Below are positions 40,821 through 47,854 of a stretch of 64,000 nt of DNA, piece after piece. Every line of letters starts with the position of its first letter. Position 1 is the stretch's first letter. The notes below the pieces were generated by a model. The model made no database searches, was not told the DNA's origin, and saw only the letters and a list, made by a program, of their open reading frames with translations. The stretch comes from Bog-473 sp963788585. Its GTDB lineage: Bacteria; Actinomycetota; Acidimicrobiia; Acidimicrobiales; RAAP-2. Position numbers and translations under genes: made by a program. The stretch lies in the NCBI GenBank assembly GCA_963788585.1, contig CAWBHA010000003.1:868001-932000 (forward strand), given 5' to 3'.

Positions 40821-40841
40821 GTTGAGTGGCCCTTTGTCAAG
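40821..40841 (-). promoter_or_regulatory. HAIR-like HspR operator overlapping the dnaK promoter
   Basis: On the minus strand the site reads CTTGACA-N7-ACTCAAC, against the known HAIR consensus CTTGAGT-N7-ACTCAAG (11 of 14 arm positions match, spacing exact). The TTGACA inside it also has the form of a perfect -35 box, with GCTAAA 17 bases further as a fair -10. It lies about 90 bases upstream of the dnaK ATG. HspR binding here would block the promoter directly. Confidence 0.72.
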
Positions 40842-41009
40842 ATTTATGATGGGAGGTGTCACGCCGGGTGCACGAAGCTGGCGCAAGAAGCCGGAGATGC
40901 GCCGAAAGCCCTGCTCAGGATGCTAACGGAGCAGCCCGCCGCGGCGTTCCGGCGCGGCCCGAAGGAGCCGAATTACCACGCTCCGGCCCGGCCACCCTAC
41001 GCTGGGGAC

Positions 41010-41783
41010 GTGCTCGACCTGGTTCTGCTGCGCCACGGTGAGTCGACCTGGAACGCCGAAAACCGGTTCACGGGCTGGGTGGACGTGGACCTCACGCCCG
41101 ACGGCGAGACCGAGGCCCGGGCCGGCGGCGAGCTCCTGGCCAACGAGGCGGCAGAATCCGGCCTCGACCTGCGCATCCTCCACACTTCGGTGCTCACCCG
41201 GGCCATCCGGACGGCCGAGATCGCCCTCGCCGCCGCCGGCCGCAGCTGGCTCCCGGTCCGGCGCGACTGGCGCCTCAACGAGCGCCACTACGGGGACCTC
41301 CAGGGCAAGAACAAGGCCGAGATCAAGGCGGCCTTCGGCAAGGAGCAATTCATGCTGTGGCGGCGCAGCTACGACACCCCGCCCCCGCCGCTGGCGCCCG
41401 ACAACCCCTACGACGTGGCCGGCGACCCGCGCTACGAGGGCCTGGACCCGGCCGACATCCCACGCACAGAGTGCCTGGCCGACGTGGTGCGGCGCGTCGT
41501 GCCCTACTGGGAGTCGTGGATCGTGCCGGACCTGCGTGGTGCCGCAGAGCGGAACGGCGCGGTGCTCGTGGCGGCCCACGGGAACTCCATCCGCGCGCTC
41601 CGCAAGCACCTCGAGAAGATCGCCGACGACAGGATCACCGAGCTCGAGGTGCCTACGGGCATCCCCTACCGGATGGTGCTGGCCGACGACCTCACGGTGC
41701 GCTCGGCCGAGTACCTCGGCGATCTCGAGGCGGCAGCGGCAGCGGCAGCGGCCGTGGGCCGCCAGGGCGACGCGCCCGCCTGA
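41010..41783 (+). CDS. gpmA: 2,3-bisphosphoglycerate-dependent phosphoglycerate mutase
   Basis: Glycolytic interconversion of 3- and 2-phosphoglycerate; about 257 residues. LVLLRHGESTWNAENRFTGW carries the phosphohistidine RHG motif, ERHYGDLQGKNKAE the substrate loop, and LVAAHGNSIRALRKHLE the second catalytic His. The GTG at 41010 (VLDLVLLRHGES) is preceded by GGGGA. A short Ala-rich stretch ends the protein (LEAAAAAAAAVG). It is divergent from dnaK. Confidence 0.95.
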   Translation: MLDLVLLRHGESTWNAENRFTGWVDVDLTPDGETEARAGGELLANEAAESGLDLRILHTSVLTRAIRTAEIALAAAGRSWLPVRRDWRLNERHYGDLQGKNKAEIKAAFGKEQFMLWRRSYDTPPPPLAPDNPYDVAGDPRYEGLDPADIPRTECLADVVRRVVPYWESWIVPDLRGAAERNGAVLVAAHGNSIRALRKHLEKIADDRITELEVPTGIPYRMVLADDLTVRSAEYLGDLEAAAAAAAAVGRQGDAPA

Positions 41784-41829
41784 CGTACCGGCCGGACCTG
41801 AGAGGACGAGGCGGGCTGAGAAGGACGGC

Positions 41830-41859
41830 TGGCCGGGACGCCTCGCCGCGCCCCGGCCA
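41830..41859. terminator. Bidirectional hairpin between gpmA and glnB
   Basis: TGGCCGGG (41830-41837) pairs with CCCGGCCA (41852-41859) across a GC-rich loop, between the stops of two convergent genes. No T-tract. Terminator role is inferred from position. Confidence 0.5.
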
Positions 41860-41888
41860 CACCGACCGTCTGCAGGAACCGATGCGCG

Positions 41889-42227
41889 CTACAGCGCGTC
41901 GCTCCCGCGTTCACCCGTACGCACCCGCACGGCGGCGTCGACCGGGATCACCCACACCTTGCCGTCACCGATCTTCCCGGTGGCCGCCGCACCGACGATG
42001 GCGTCGACCACGTCGTCCACCTGCCCGTCGTCGACCAGCACCTCGATGCGCAACTTGGGCACGAAGTCCACCTCGTACTCGGCGCCGCGGTAGACCTCGG
42101 TGTGCCCGCGCTGGCGGCCGAAGCCCTGCGCCTCGGTCAGGGTCATGCCCTGCACCCCGTGGGACTTCAGGACCTCCTTGACGTCGTCGAGCTTGAACGG
42201 CTTGATCACTGCAACGATCAGCTTCAT
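41889..42227 (-). CDS. glnB: Nitrogen regulatory protein PII
   Basis: 112-residue trimeric PII signal protein that senses 2-oxoglutarate, ATP/ADP and binds AmtB. MKLIVAVIKPFKLDDVKEVL, then the T-loop EVYRGAEYEVDF with the Tyr used for uridylylation or, in actinobacteria, adenylylation, and the C-terminal GKVWVIPVDAAVRVRTGERG. It lies 33 bases after amt, the classical amt-glnK/glnB operon, so a GlnK-like role at the transporter is likely. A second, very similar PII gene lies at 45531. GlnR control is implied by the double box upstream of amt. Confidence 0.95.
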   Translation of the reverse strand: MKLIVAVIKPFKLDDVKEVLKSHGVQGMTLTEAQGFGRQRGHTEVYRGAEYEVDFVPKLRIEVLVDDGQVDDVVDAIVGAAATGKIGDGKVWVIPVDAAVRVRTGERGSDAL

Positions 42228-42260
42228 TGTCGATCTCCTTTCGTCCTGTCTCGACCGGGC

Positions 42261-43835
42261 CTAGGAACCACCGCCACCACCGCCGGGTGGTGGAGCATCG
42301 GGTTCGGGGTCTCTGGTACTGCCCGAGTCGATACCCGCCATGGCGAAGGCGCCGTCCGTCCGCATGGCGAGCGTCTCTTCGGGGAACGCCTCCTCGCCGT
42401 GGATGGCGAGGTCGCCAATCTCGAGGATCTCGTCCTTGTAGCGGGCACCACGCAGCACCAGGCCGATCAGCTTCATGAGGATGAAGGTGATGAGCGCCGA
42501 CCAGAAGATGACGAAGATCGCCGCCCGGAACTGTTCCCAGAGCTGGTGCGCCGAGCCGGTGTACATGAGCCCGTTGACCGAGAAAGGCACGCAGCTTCCC
42601 TTGGCCGACAGATAGGCCGCATTCGTCGTGGCGATGACCTGCCCGGAGGCGTTGAGGTGCCCGCAGCCATACTCGACCATGTTCGGGTCGCCCCAGATGC
42701 CCAGCAGCATGCCGCCCATGAACCCGGCGATGCCGTGGGTGTAGATGACACCCAGCGCGTCGTCGACCTTCGAGAACGGCCGCACCTTGGAGAGGTAGTT
42801 CCAGCACACCCAGACGACGGCTGAGCAGGTGGCGCCGACGTAGATGGCGCCCCGGCCGTTCACCCATCCCGCACAGGGCGTGATGCCGACGAGACCGCAG
42901 ATCATGCCGTTGACGCCGCCCAAGAACGTGGGCTTTCGCTCTTTGCTCAGCCAGGCGTCCATGATCATCCACACGACCACGCCGGTACCGGTGGCGAGGT
43001 TCGTGTTGACCACCGCAGCCGCCATGCTCGCCCCGGCGTAGTACGGGTCGCCACCGTTGAAGCCGTTCCAACCCAGCCACAGGATGCCGGCGCCGACCGC
43101 CGCCATGACCAGGTTGTTGGGCAAGGCGTGCTGTCTATCTCGGAGCAGCCGCGGCCCGAGGACCCAGGCGGCAACGAAGCCGGACACACCGGCCGACATG
43201 TGAATGACGTACCCACCCGAGAAGTCCAGTGCGCCCTCCTGGGCGAAGTAGCCGCCGCCCCACAGGAGAAAGGCGTCCACGCCGTAGACGAACGTCGACC
43301 ACAGCGGCACGAGCAGGCACCAGGCGAAGAACTTGATGCGCCCGAGCACGCTCCCCAGGAACAGCAGGGGCGTGATGGCGGCGAACACGAACTGGAAGTA
43401 GGCCAGGCTCGCGGTCGGGAAGTGGAACGGAATGACGGTGTTGGCGGCCGAAACCGCCTGTCCCTGTTCACCCACGCTGTTGGTGATGCCTCCCGGTTTG
43501 CCGACGAAGTTCTCGAAGAAGTGCTTGACCCATCCGACACCAGTGAGTTGGGTCTGCACCCCGTCGCGTACACCACCGCCCACGGAGGTCGCGCCGAATC
43601 CCATCTTGTAGGACCAGAGCACCCAGGCGATGAGCACGAGTGAGAAGCCGGCAAACATCATGGCCAGCACATTGACGGCCCACTTCTTCGGGACAATCGA
43701 TGCGTAGAGCACGGCCAGGCCGGGGAGGCTCATCAGGCCGACGAACGTCGCGGCGGTGATCTGCCACGTGTTGTCTGCCGGATTCAGCCAACTCGGATAC
43801 GGAACGGGAACGGTCGCTCCCAACAGGTGGATCAC
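42261..43835 (-). CDS. amtB: Ammonium transporter AmtB
   Basis: Trimeric ammonium channel, 524 residues and about 11 membrane helices. Typical segments are TWQITAATFVGLMSLPGLAVLYASIV at the N-terminus (helix 1), DFSGGYVIHMSAGVSGFVAAWVLG with a pore His, and THGIAGFMGGMLLGIW with the second twin His. The last ~70 residues are cytoplasmic and end in a Pro/Gly-rich tail. The GTG start at 43835 follows AGGAGAGG. It precedes glnB; a canonical double GlnR site lies about 123 bases upstream, so it should be induced under nitrogen limitation. Confidence 0.95.
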   Translation of the reverse strand: MIHLLGATVPVPYPSWLNPADNTWQITAATFVGLMSLPGLAVLYASIVPKKWAVNVLAMMFAGFSLVLIAWVLWSYKMGFGATSVGGGVRDGVQTQLTGVGWVKHFFENFVGKPGGITNSVGEQGQAVSAANTVIPFHFPTASLAYFQFVFAAITPLLFLGSVLGRIKFFAWCLLVPLWSTFVYGVDAFLLWGGGYFAQEGALDFSGGYVIHMSAGVSGFVAAWVLGPRLLRDRQHALPNNLVMAAVGAGILWLGWNGFNGGDPYYAGASMAAAVVNTNLATGTGVVVWMIMDAWLSKERKPTFLGGVNGMICGLVGITPCAGWVNGRGAIYVGATCSAVVWVCWNYLSKVRPFSKVDDALGVIYTHGIAGFMGGMLLGIWGDPNMVEYGCGHLNASGQVIATTNAAYLSAKGSCVPFSVNGLMYTGSAHQLWEQFRAAIFVIFWSALITFILMKLIGLVLRGARYKDEILEIGDLAIHGEEAFPEETLAMRTDGAFAMAGIDSGSTRDPEPDAPPPGGGGGGS

Positions 43836-43957
43836 TACGCCTCTCCTAACTGTCGTTGCGCCCCGGCGGTCCGCCCAGTGACTCCGACGTCACAGAACGC
43901 AAGTGCACAAGTCATTTCGGACGGTTCTCCCCGCCGCAGAGAGGATGCAGGTCAGGA

Positions 43958-43995
43958 GTTTCCACATCGTCACCGCCGTGTTTCGAGCGCGTTAA
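43958..43995 (-). promoter_or_regulatory. Double GlnR-binding site upstream of amtB
   Basis: Read on the minus strand: TTAAC-N6-GAAAC-N6-GTGAC-N6-GAAAC. This is exactly the arrangement gTnAc-n6-GaAAc repeated with 6-base spacing known for GlnR boxes of Streptomyces and Mycobacterium. Only the first base of the first half-site deviates. It lies 123 to 160 bases before the amtB start, a typical place for GlnR activation. Confidence 0.8.
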
Positions 43996-44107
43996 TCCAC
44001 AACCTTTGAGGTCATCGGGGTCCGCGCCGCGTGCCTGGAGGCAACGACAGGCCGGGTCCGAGCACCACTACGATTTCCCGCTCGTGCCCGACGAGGAACA
44101 TCCCTCC

Positions 44108-44698
44108 ATGGCCCCGAACGACCCGGCGGCCGGCGGCGAGGCCTCGACCCAAGGGCCTTCGTCCCCCTCGAGCGTGCCGGCGTCAGCCGAGGTTCGGGTG
44201 GCCCCGCTGCGCGGTGCCGAGGTGCAGATCGACGGCCGTCGCGTCGTCGCCGTCGTCGTGGCGATCGTGCTGGTCACCTTGACCGTCCTCGTCGTCGTCT
44301 TCACCGCCATCGGCATCCACAAGAACCGCCAGATAAACCATCTCCACGACCGGGGCGTCGCCGTGACGCTTACCGTCACGTCATGCCAGGGGCTCCTCGG
44401 TGGCAGCGGCAGCAACGGGGCCGGATATTCCTGCCGAGGCACCTACGAGCTTGGTGGCCACCGCTACAACGAGTTGTTGCCCGGCACCGCGTTCCACGCT
44501 CCCGGTGCCACGATCCCCTCGGTGGCGGTGCCAGGGGACCCGGCGCTGATCTCACCGGTGTCAGTCGTCGACTCCGAGCACGCGTCGGACACTGTCTACA
44601 TCCTGCCGGGGGTCTTGCTGGTGATCCTGGTCGCCTTCGCGGGCGCGTTGCTGCTCCGGCGGCGAACGAAGTCCTCTCGTGGAGATGCCTTGGGATGA
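44108..44698 (+). CDS. DUF3592-like two-helix membrane protein
   Basis: 196 residues from ATG 44108 (MAPNDPAAGGEASTQG). A polar Ser/Pro-rich start is followed by a helix VVAVVVAIVLVTLTVLVVVFTAIGI, an external domain with two cysteines in VTSCQGLLGG and YSCRGTYELGGHRY (probable disulfide), and a second helix VYILPGVLLVILVAFAGALLLRRR. The middle region resembles DUF3592 proteins, whose role is unknown. It is divergent from amtB and convergent with the next gene. Confidence 0.65.
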   Translation: MAPNDPAAGGEASTQGPSSPSSVPASAEVRVAPLRGAEVQIDGRRVVAVVVAIVLVTLTVLVVVFTAIGIHKNRQINHLHDRGVAVTLTVTSCQGLLGGSGSNGAGYSCRGTYELGGHRYNELLPGTAFHAPGATIPSVAVPGDPALISPVSVVDSEHASDTVYILPGVLLVILVAFAGALLLRRRTKSSRGDALG

Positions 44699-44759
44699 GC
44701 GCTCCCGGTTCGGCCGGGGGGAGCCTCACCTGGGCGACAGGATCAGGTGGGTGGAGGCC

Positions 44760-45356
44760 TCAAGTGGGCGGCGTGTAGCGCTTGTTCGGACGCGGCCGTG
44801 ATCCGTTCGTCGCCCGGCCCCCGTTGCGCCGAGGCGGGGTTGGCGCATCGGCCTGGGCACGCTTGAGCGCCTGCTGGAGTCGGTAGGCACGGACCAGATA
44901 CCACGCTCCACCGAGCACGAAGGGGATGCCGAAGCCCCAGTAGTGCAGGTTGAAGACAGCGAGCCCGTAAAGGGCCATGGTGATTCCCTGGAACAGTCGC
45001 TTGCGCAGCAGCGACGACACCAAGATGAGGACCGACATCCCGAGGATCACGTAGGTCAGCTCGTCGTAGACCGACACGCTGAGGTGGTGGCTCTTGGCGT
45101 AGTCGATGGACGCCGAACTGATGATGATGCCGACGATGGCGGCGAGCGGGCCGGCCACCAGACCAATGGCCCGCTCCTTATCGTCCGAGCGACGGATGGT
45201 GTCCTCGAGCTCCTCGACCGAACGCTCGTCCGCGATGCTCCCCTTGCGGTCGCCCTCGTCGTCGGGCTCCACGATCGTGTACTTCAGGCGCTGCCAGCGC
45301 GTCATGGGAGGCGTGTCATCGCCTCCAGACCTGCCGGTGTCTCCACTCGTGGGCAC
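44760..45356 (-). CDS. Putative membrane protein, unknown function
   Basis: 198 residues. An acidic, charged cytoplasmic start (RRSDDKERA, EELEDTIR) is followed by four hydrophobic segments: GLVAGPLAAIVGIIISSASI, LTYVILGMSVLILVSSLL, ITMALYGLAVFNLHYWGFGIP and FVLGGAWYLVRAYRL. The tail is basic and Pro-rich. The pattern resembles small multi-pass proteins widely annotated as hypothetical in actinobacteria. It is divergent from the second PII gene. Confidence 0.7.
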   Translation of the reverse strand: MPTSGDTGRSGGDDTPPMTRWQRLKYTIVEPDDEGDRKGSIADERSVEELEDTIRRSDDKERAIGLVAGPLAAIVGIIISSASIDYAKSHHLSVSVYDELTYVILGMSVLILVSSLLRKRLFQGITMALYGLAVFNLHYWGFGIPFVLGGAWYLVRAYRLQQALKRAQADAPTPPRRNGGRATNGSRPRPNKRYTPPT

Positions 45357-45530
45357 CGGCGAAGGCTAGCGCCCCCTCTTGAACGGCCCATTTCCCCTAG
45401 ATTTCAGCAGCATTTCCTTGCGGAAGCCCCAGGTCGGGCCGCCGCTTCGGCACGGGGACGGCCGGCCGAGGGTGTCGTTAACGTGCTAGGTGAGGGCGTG
45501 CCGTCCGGGACGATCGTGAGGAGCGCGGAG

Positions 45531-45869
45531 ATGAAGCTCGTCGTAGCCGTCGTCAAGCCGTTCAAGCTCGATGACGTGAAGAACGTCCTGAAGAACATGG
45601 GCGTCCAAGGCATGACGCTCACCGAGGCCCAGGGCTTCGGGCGCCAACGCGGGCACACCGAGGTCTACCGTGGCGCGGAGTACGAGGTGGACTTCGTGCC
45701 CAAGCTGCGCGTCGAGGTGCTCGTCGAGGACGACCGCGCCGAGGCGGTGGTCGACGCCATCGTCTCCTCCGCCGCCACCGGCAAGATCGGCGACGGCAAG
45801 GTATGGGTGGTGCCGGCGGAGACGGTGGTGCGGGTGCGCACGGGCGAACGCGGGGCGGACGCCGTCTGA
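45531..45869 (+). CDS. Second nitrogen regulatory protein PII
   Basis: 112 residues, near-identical in pattern to the PII at 41889: MKLVVAVVKPFKLDDVKNVL, the T-loop EVYRGAEYEVDF with the modifiable Tyr, and GKVWVVPAETVVRVRTGERG. Unlike the first copy it is not beside an ammonium transporter; the next gene is a cyclic-nucleotide-binding protein 171 bases downstream. The ATG at 45531 follows GGAGCGCGGAG. I see no clear GlnR box upstream. It may be a general PII targeting other proteins, while the first copy serves AmtB. Confidence 0.93.
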   Translation: MKLVVAVVKPFKLDDVKNVLKNMGVQGMTLTEAQGFGRQRGHTEVYRGAEYEVDFVPKLRVEVLVEDDRAEAVVDAIVSSAATGKIGDGKVWVVPAETVVRVRTGERGADAV

Positions 45870-46040
45870 GCGGAACGGCGGTCCCTGCCGCGCCGACGGG
45901 CAGGAGTCCGGCGCAGCGGCCACCTCAGGAGTGCGCCCGAGGCGTGCGCCCGAGGCGTGTGCCGAGGAGTGCGCCCGACGAGCGTGAAGGACCAGGCCAC
46001 CCCGGCGGAGCGCGAGGCACCAGCGCTACTGTTTGCCGCC

Positions 46041-46463
46041 ATGAGCACCCCCGCCCTCGACCTCTCGAAGATCTGGCTGTTCTCGACCTCGTCGGCCAAG
46101 GACCTGCGCACCATCCGCCGGGCACTGGAGGAGGTCACGGTGCCGCCCGGGCGCGTCCTCTGCGAGCAGGGGACCATCGGGCGCGAGTTCTTCCTGATCG
46201 TCAAGGGCCAGGCCGCGGTGCGGCGCAACAACCGCAAGGTGGCGACGCTCGGCCCCGGCCAGTACTTCGGCGAGATGGCGCTGCTCGACCGCCGGCCGCG
46301 CTCGGCCACCGTCACCTCGGAGACCGACATGACGCTGCTCGTGCTCGGCCAGCGTCAGTTCAACGGCGTGCTCGACGCCGTCCCCGCGCTGTCCCGCAAG
46401 ATGCTGGCCGCCATGGCCACCCGCCTGCGGGAGGCGGACGAGCGGGCGATGTCCGCTATCTAG
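46041..46463 (+). CDS. Cyclic-nucleotide-binding (Crp-like) single-domain protein
   Basis: 140 residues consisting almost only of a cNMP-binding fold: PPGRVLCEQGTIGREFFLIVKGQAAV, then YFGEMALLDRRPRSATVTSETDM, where the phosphate-binding cassette has FGEMALLDRRPRSAT with the Glu and Arg that contact the cyclic nucleotide. It lacks a DNA-binding domain, so it would act by protein contact or as a regulatory subunit. A cyclase-domain protein is encoded at 5854, though any link is speculative. Confidence 0.86.
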   Translation: MSTPALDLSKIWLFSTSSAKDLRTIRRALEEVTVPPGRVLCEQGTIGREFFLIVKGQAAVRRNNRKVATLGPGQYFGEMALLDRRPRSATVTSETDMTLLVLGQRQFNGVLDAVPALSRKMLAAMATRLREADERAMSAI

Positions 46464-46506
46464 ACGATCTGCCATCTCGACGATCTGACCTCTCGACGAT
46501 CTGAAT
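46459..46506. repeat. Three 16-bp tandem repeats
   Basis: Units tctagacgatctgcca, tctcgacgatctgacc and tctcgacgatctgaat follow each other directly at the 3' end of the cNMP-binding gene, whose stop codon lies in the first unit. The shared core is CGACGATCTG. No function is evident. Confidence 0.8.
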
Positions 46507-46615
46507 CCCGGCGTCCTCGCTGCGCTGACCGGTTGCGGGCATCCGCGACCGCGCGCGGGCGCGCTGCGAAAATCTTCGTGTCCAACCCTCGCCTTGGACA
46601 GAGGAGGTCACTCGC

Positions 46616-47347
46616 ATGGACTTCAGGAAACTCGCGGCCGAATTCCTCGGCACGCTGGTGCTGGTCGTGATCGCCGTCGGTGTCGCCACCGAGTCGTTCG
46701 GCTTCAAATTGTTCGGGCTGAGCTATGCCGCCGGCGTCGTCGCCACGGCGATGGCCTTCGGCCTCGTGCTGGTCGCCCTCGTCTACGCCATCGGCCCGAT
46801 CTCGGGCTGCCACGTGAACCCCGCCGTGACGCTGGGCTTCATCGCCGCCGGACGCATGAAGCTGGCCGAAGGCGTCGCGTACCTGGTGGCCCAGTTCGCC
46901 GGCGGGATCGTCGGGGCCTACCTCCTCTATTGGATGTTCACCACCTCGTCGCTGTACCGCAAGTCCATTGAGGGGCTCGGTACCGACGGCTACGGCAAGC
47001 AGTCGCACCTGTTGGTGAGCCAGGGGGGCGCCTTCCTGATCGAGGTCGTGCTGACGGCGATCTTCGTCCTCGTCGTGCTCTTCGCCACCCACAAGGCGGC
47101 GATCCAGGGTGCGGCCGGCGTGGCCATCGGCTTCGCGCTCGTGTTCGTCCACCTCATCGGCATCCCGCTTACGGGGACCTCGGTGAACCCGGCCCGGAGC
47201 CTCGGACCGGCCCTGGTGGTCGGGGGTACGGCGCTCAGCCAGGTCTGGCTGTTCATCGTGGCGCCGCTGGTCGGCGCCCTCGTCGCCGCCATCATTCATC
47301 TCATGCTGGCCGAACGCTCCGAGGAGGTCGTCGTCGTCGTGACCTGA
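46616..47347 (+). CDS. aqpZ: Aquaporin Z-type water channel (MIP family)
   Basis: 243 residues, six helices. The two NPA boxes are HVNPAVTLGF and SVNPARSLGPAL, the second followed by the Arg of the selectivity filter. The presence of His in FVHLIGIPLTGTSVNPARS is typical of water-selective AqpZ rather than glycerol facilitators. The ATG follows GAGGAGG-like AGAGGAGGTC. It stands alone between the cNMP-binding protein and a PPOX-type gene. Confidence 0.92.
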   Translation: MDFRKLAAEFLGTLVLVVIAVGVATESFGFKLFGLSYAAGVVATAMAFGLVLVALVYAIGPISGCHVNPAVTLGFIAAGRMKLAEGVAYLVAQFAGGIVGAYLLYWMFTTSSLYRKSIEGLGTDGYGKQSHLLVSQGGAFLIEVVLTAIFVLVVLFATHKAAIQGAAGVAIGFALVFVHLIGIPLTGTSVNPARSLGPALVVGGTALSQVWLFIVAPLVGALVAAIIHLMLAERSEEVVVVVT

Positions 47348-47376
47348 CCGGCGGGCCCGCCCGCTACGGTCGGACG

Positions 47377-47805
47377 ATGGACCTGACCGAGGCACTCGCA
47401 TTCGCCCGGGACCGCCGGCAAGGCGTCTTAGTCACCATCCGCAGCAACGGGCGGCCGCAACTGTCGAACATCATGTTCGTGCCCGGCGAAGGCGACACGC
47501 TGCGCATCTCGGTCACCGACGACCGGGCGAAGACCGCCAACCTGCGGCGCGACCCGCGGGCGTCCCTCTACGTCCCTGGCGACTCGTTCTGGCAGTACCT
47601 GGTGATCGAGGCGGCCGCCGAGCTCTCTCCCGTGGCCGGCGACCCGCACGACGCCACGGTCGACGCGCTCGTGGAGTACTACCGGCGCGGCCAGGGCGAA
47701 CACCCGGACTGGGAGGAGTATCGAGCCGCCATGGTGTCGGACCGACGCCTCGTGGTCACGCTGCGTCCCGAGCGGGCCTACGGCATCGGCGTGCCGGACC
47801 GCTGA
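47377..47805 (+). CDS. PPOX-class F420-dependent oxidoreductase
   Basis: 142 residues, the split beta-barrel flavin/F420-binding fold. GVLVTIRSNGRPQLSNIMFV and DDRAKTANLRRDPRASLYV are the typical first and third elements of the family, ending LVVTLRPERAYGIG. Activity and substrate are unknown; many homologues bind F420, fitting the other F420-type genes in the window. It converges with the Fe-S oxidoreductase gene. Confidence 0.88.
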   Translation: MDLTEALAFARDRRQGVLVTIRSNGRPQLSNIMFVPGEGDTLRISVTDDRAKTANLRRDPRASLYVPGDSFWQYLVIEAAAELSPVAGDPHDATVDALVEYYRRGQGEHPDWEEYRAAMVSDRRLVVTLRPERAYGIGVPDR

Positions 47806-47816
47806 CTCGCGCGTCG

Positions 47817-47840
47817 CGCCGCCCAGGTCCCCGGGCGGCG
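47817..47840. terminator. Hairpin between convergent PPOX and Fe-S oxidoreductase genes
   Basis: CGCCGCCC (47817-47824) is complementary to GGGCGGCG (47833-47840) with an 8-base loop, in the 49-base gap between two convergent stops. Terminator role is inferred from position. Confidence 0.5.
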
Positions 47841-47854
47841 GCGATCCGTCCGGG

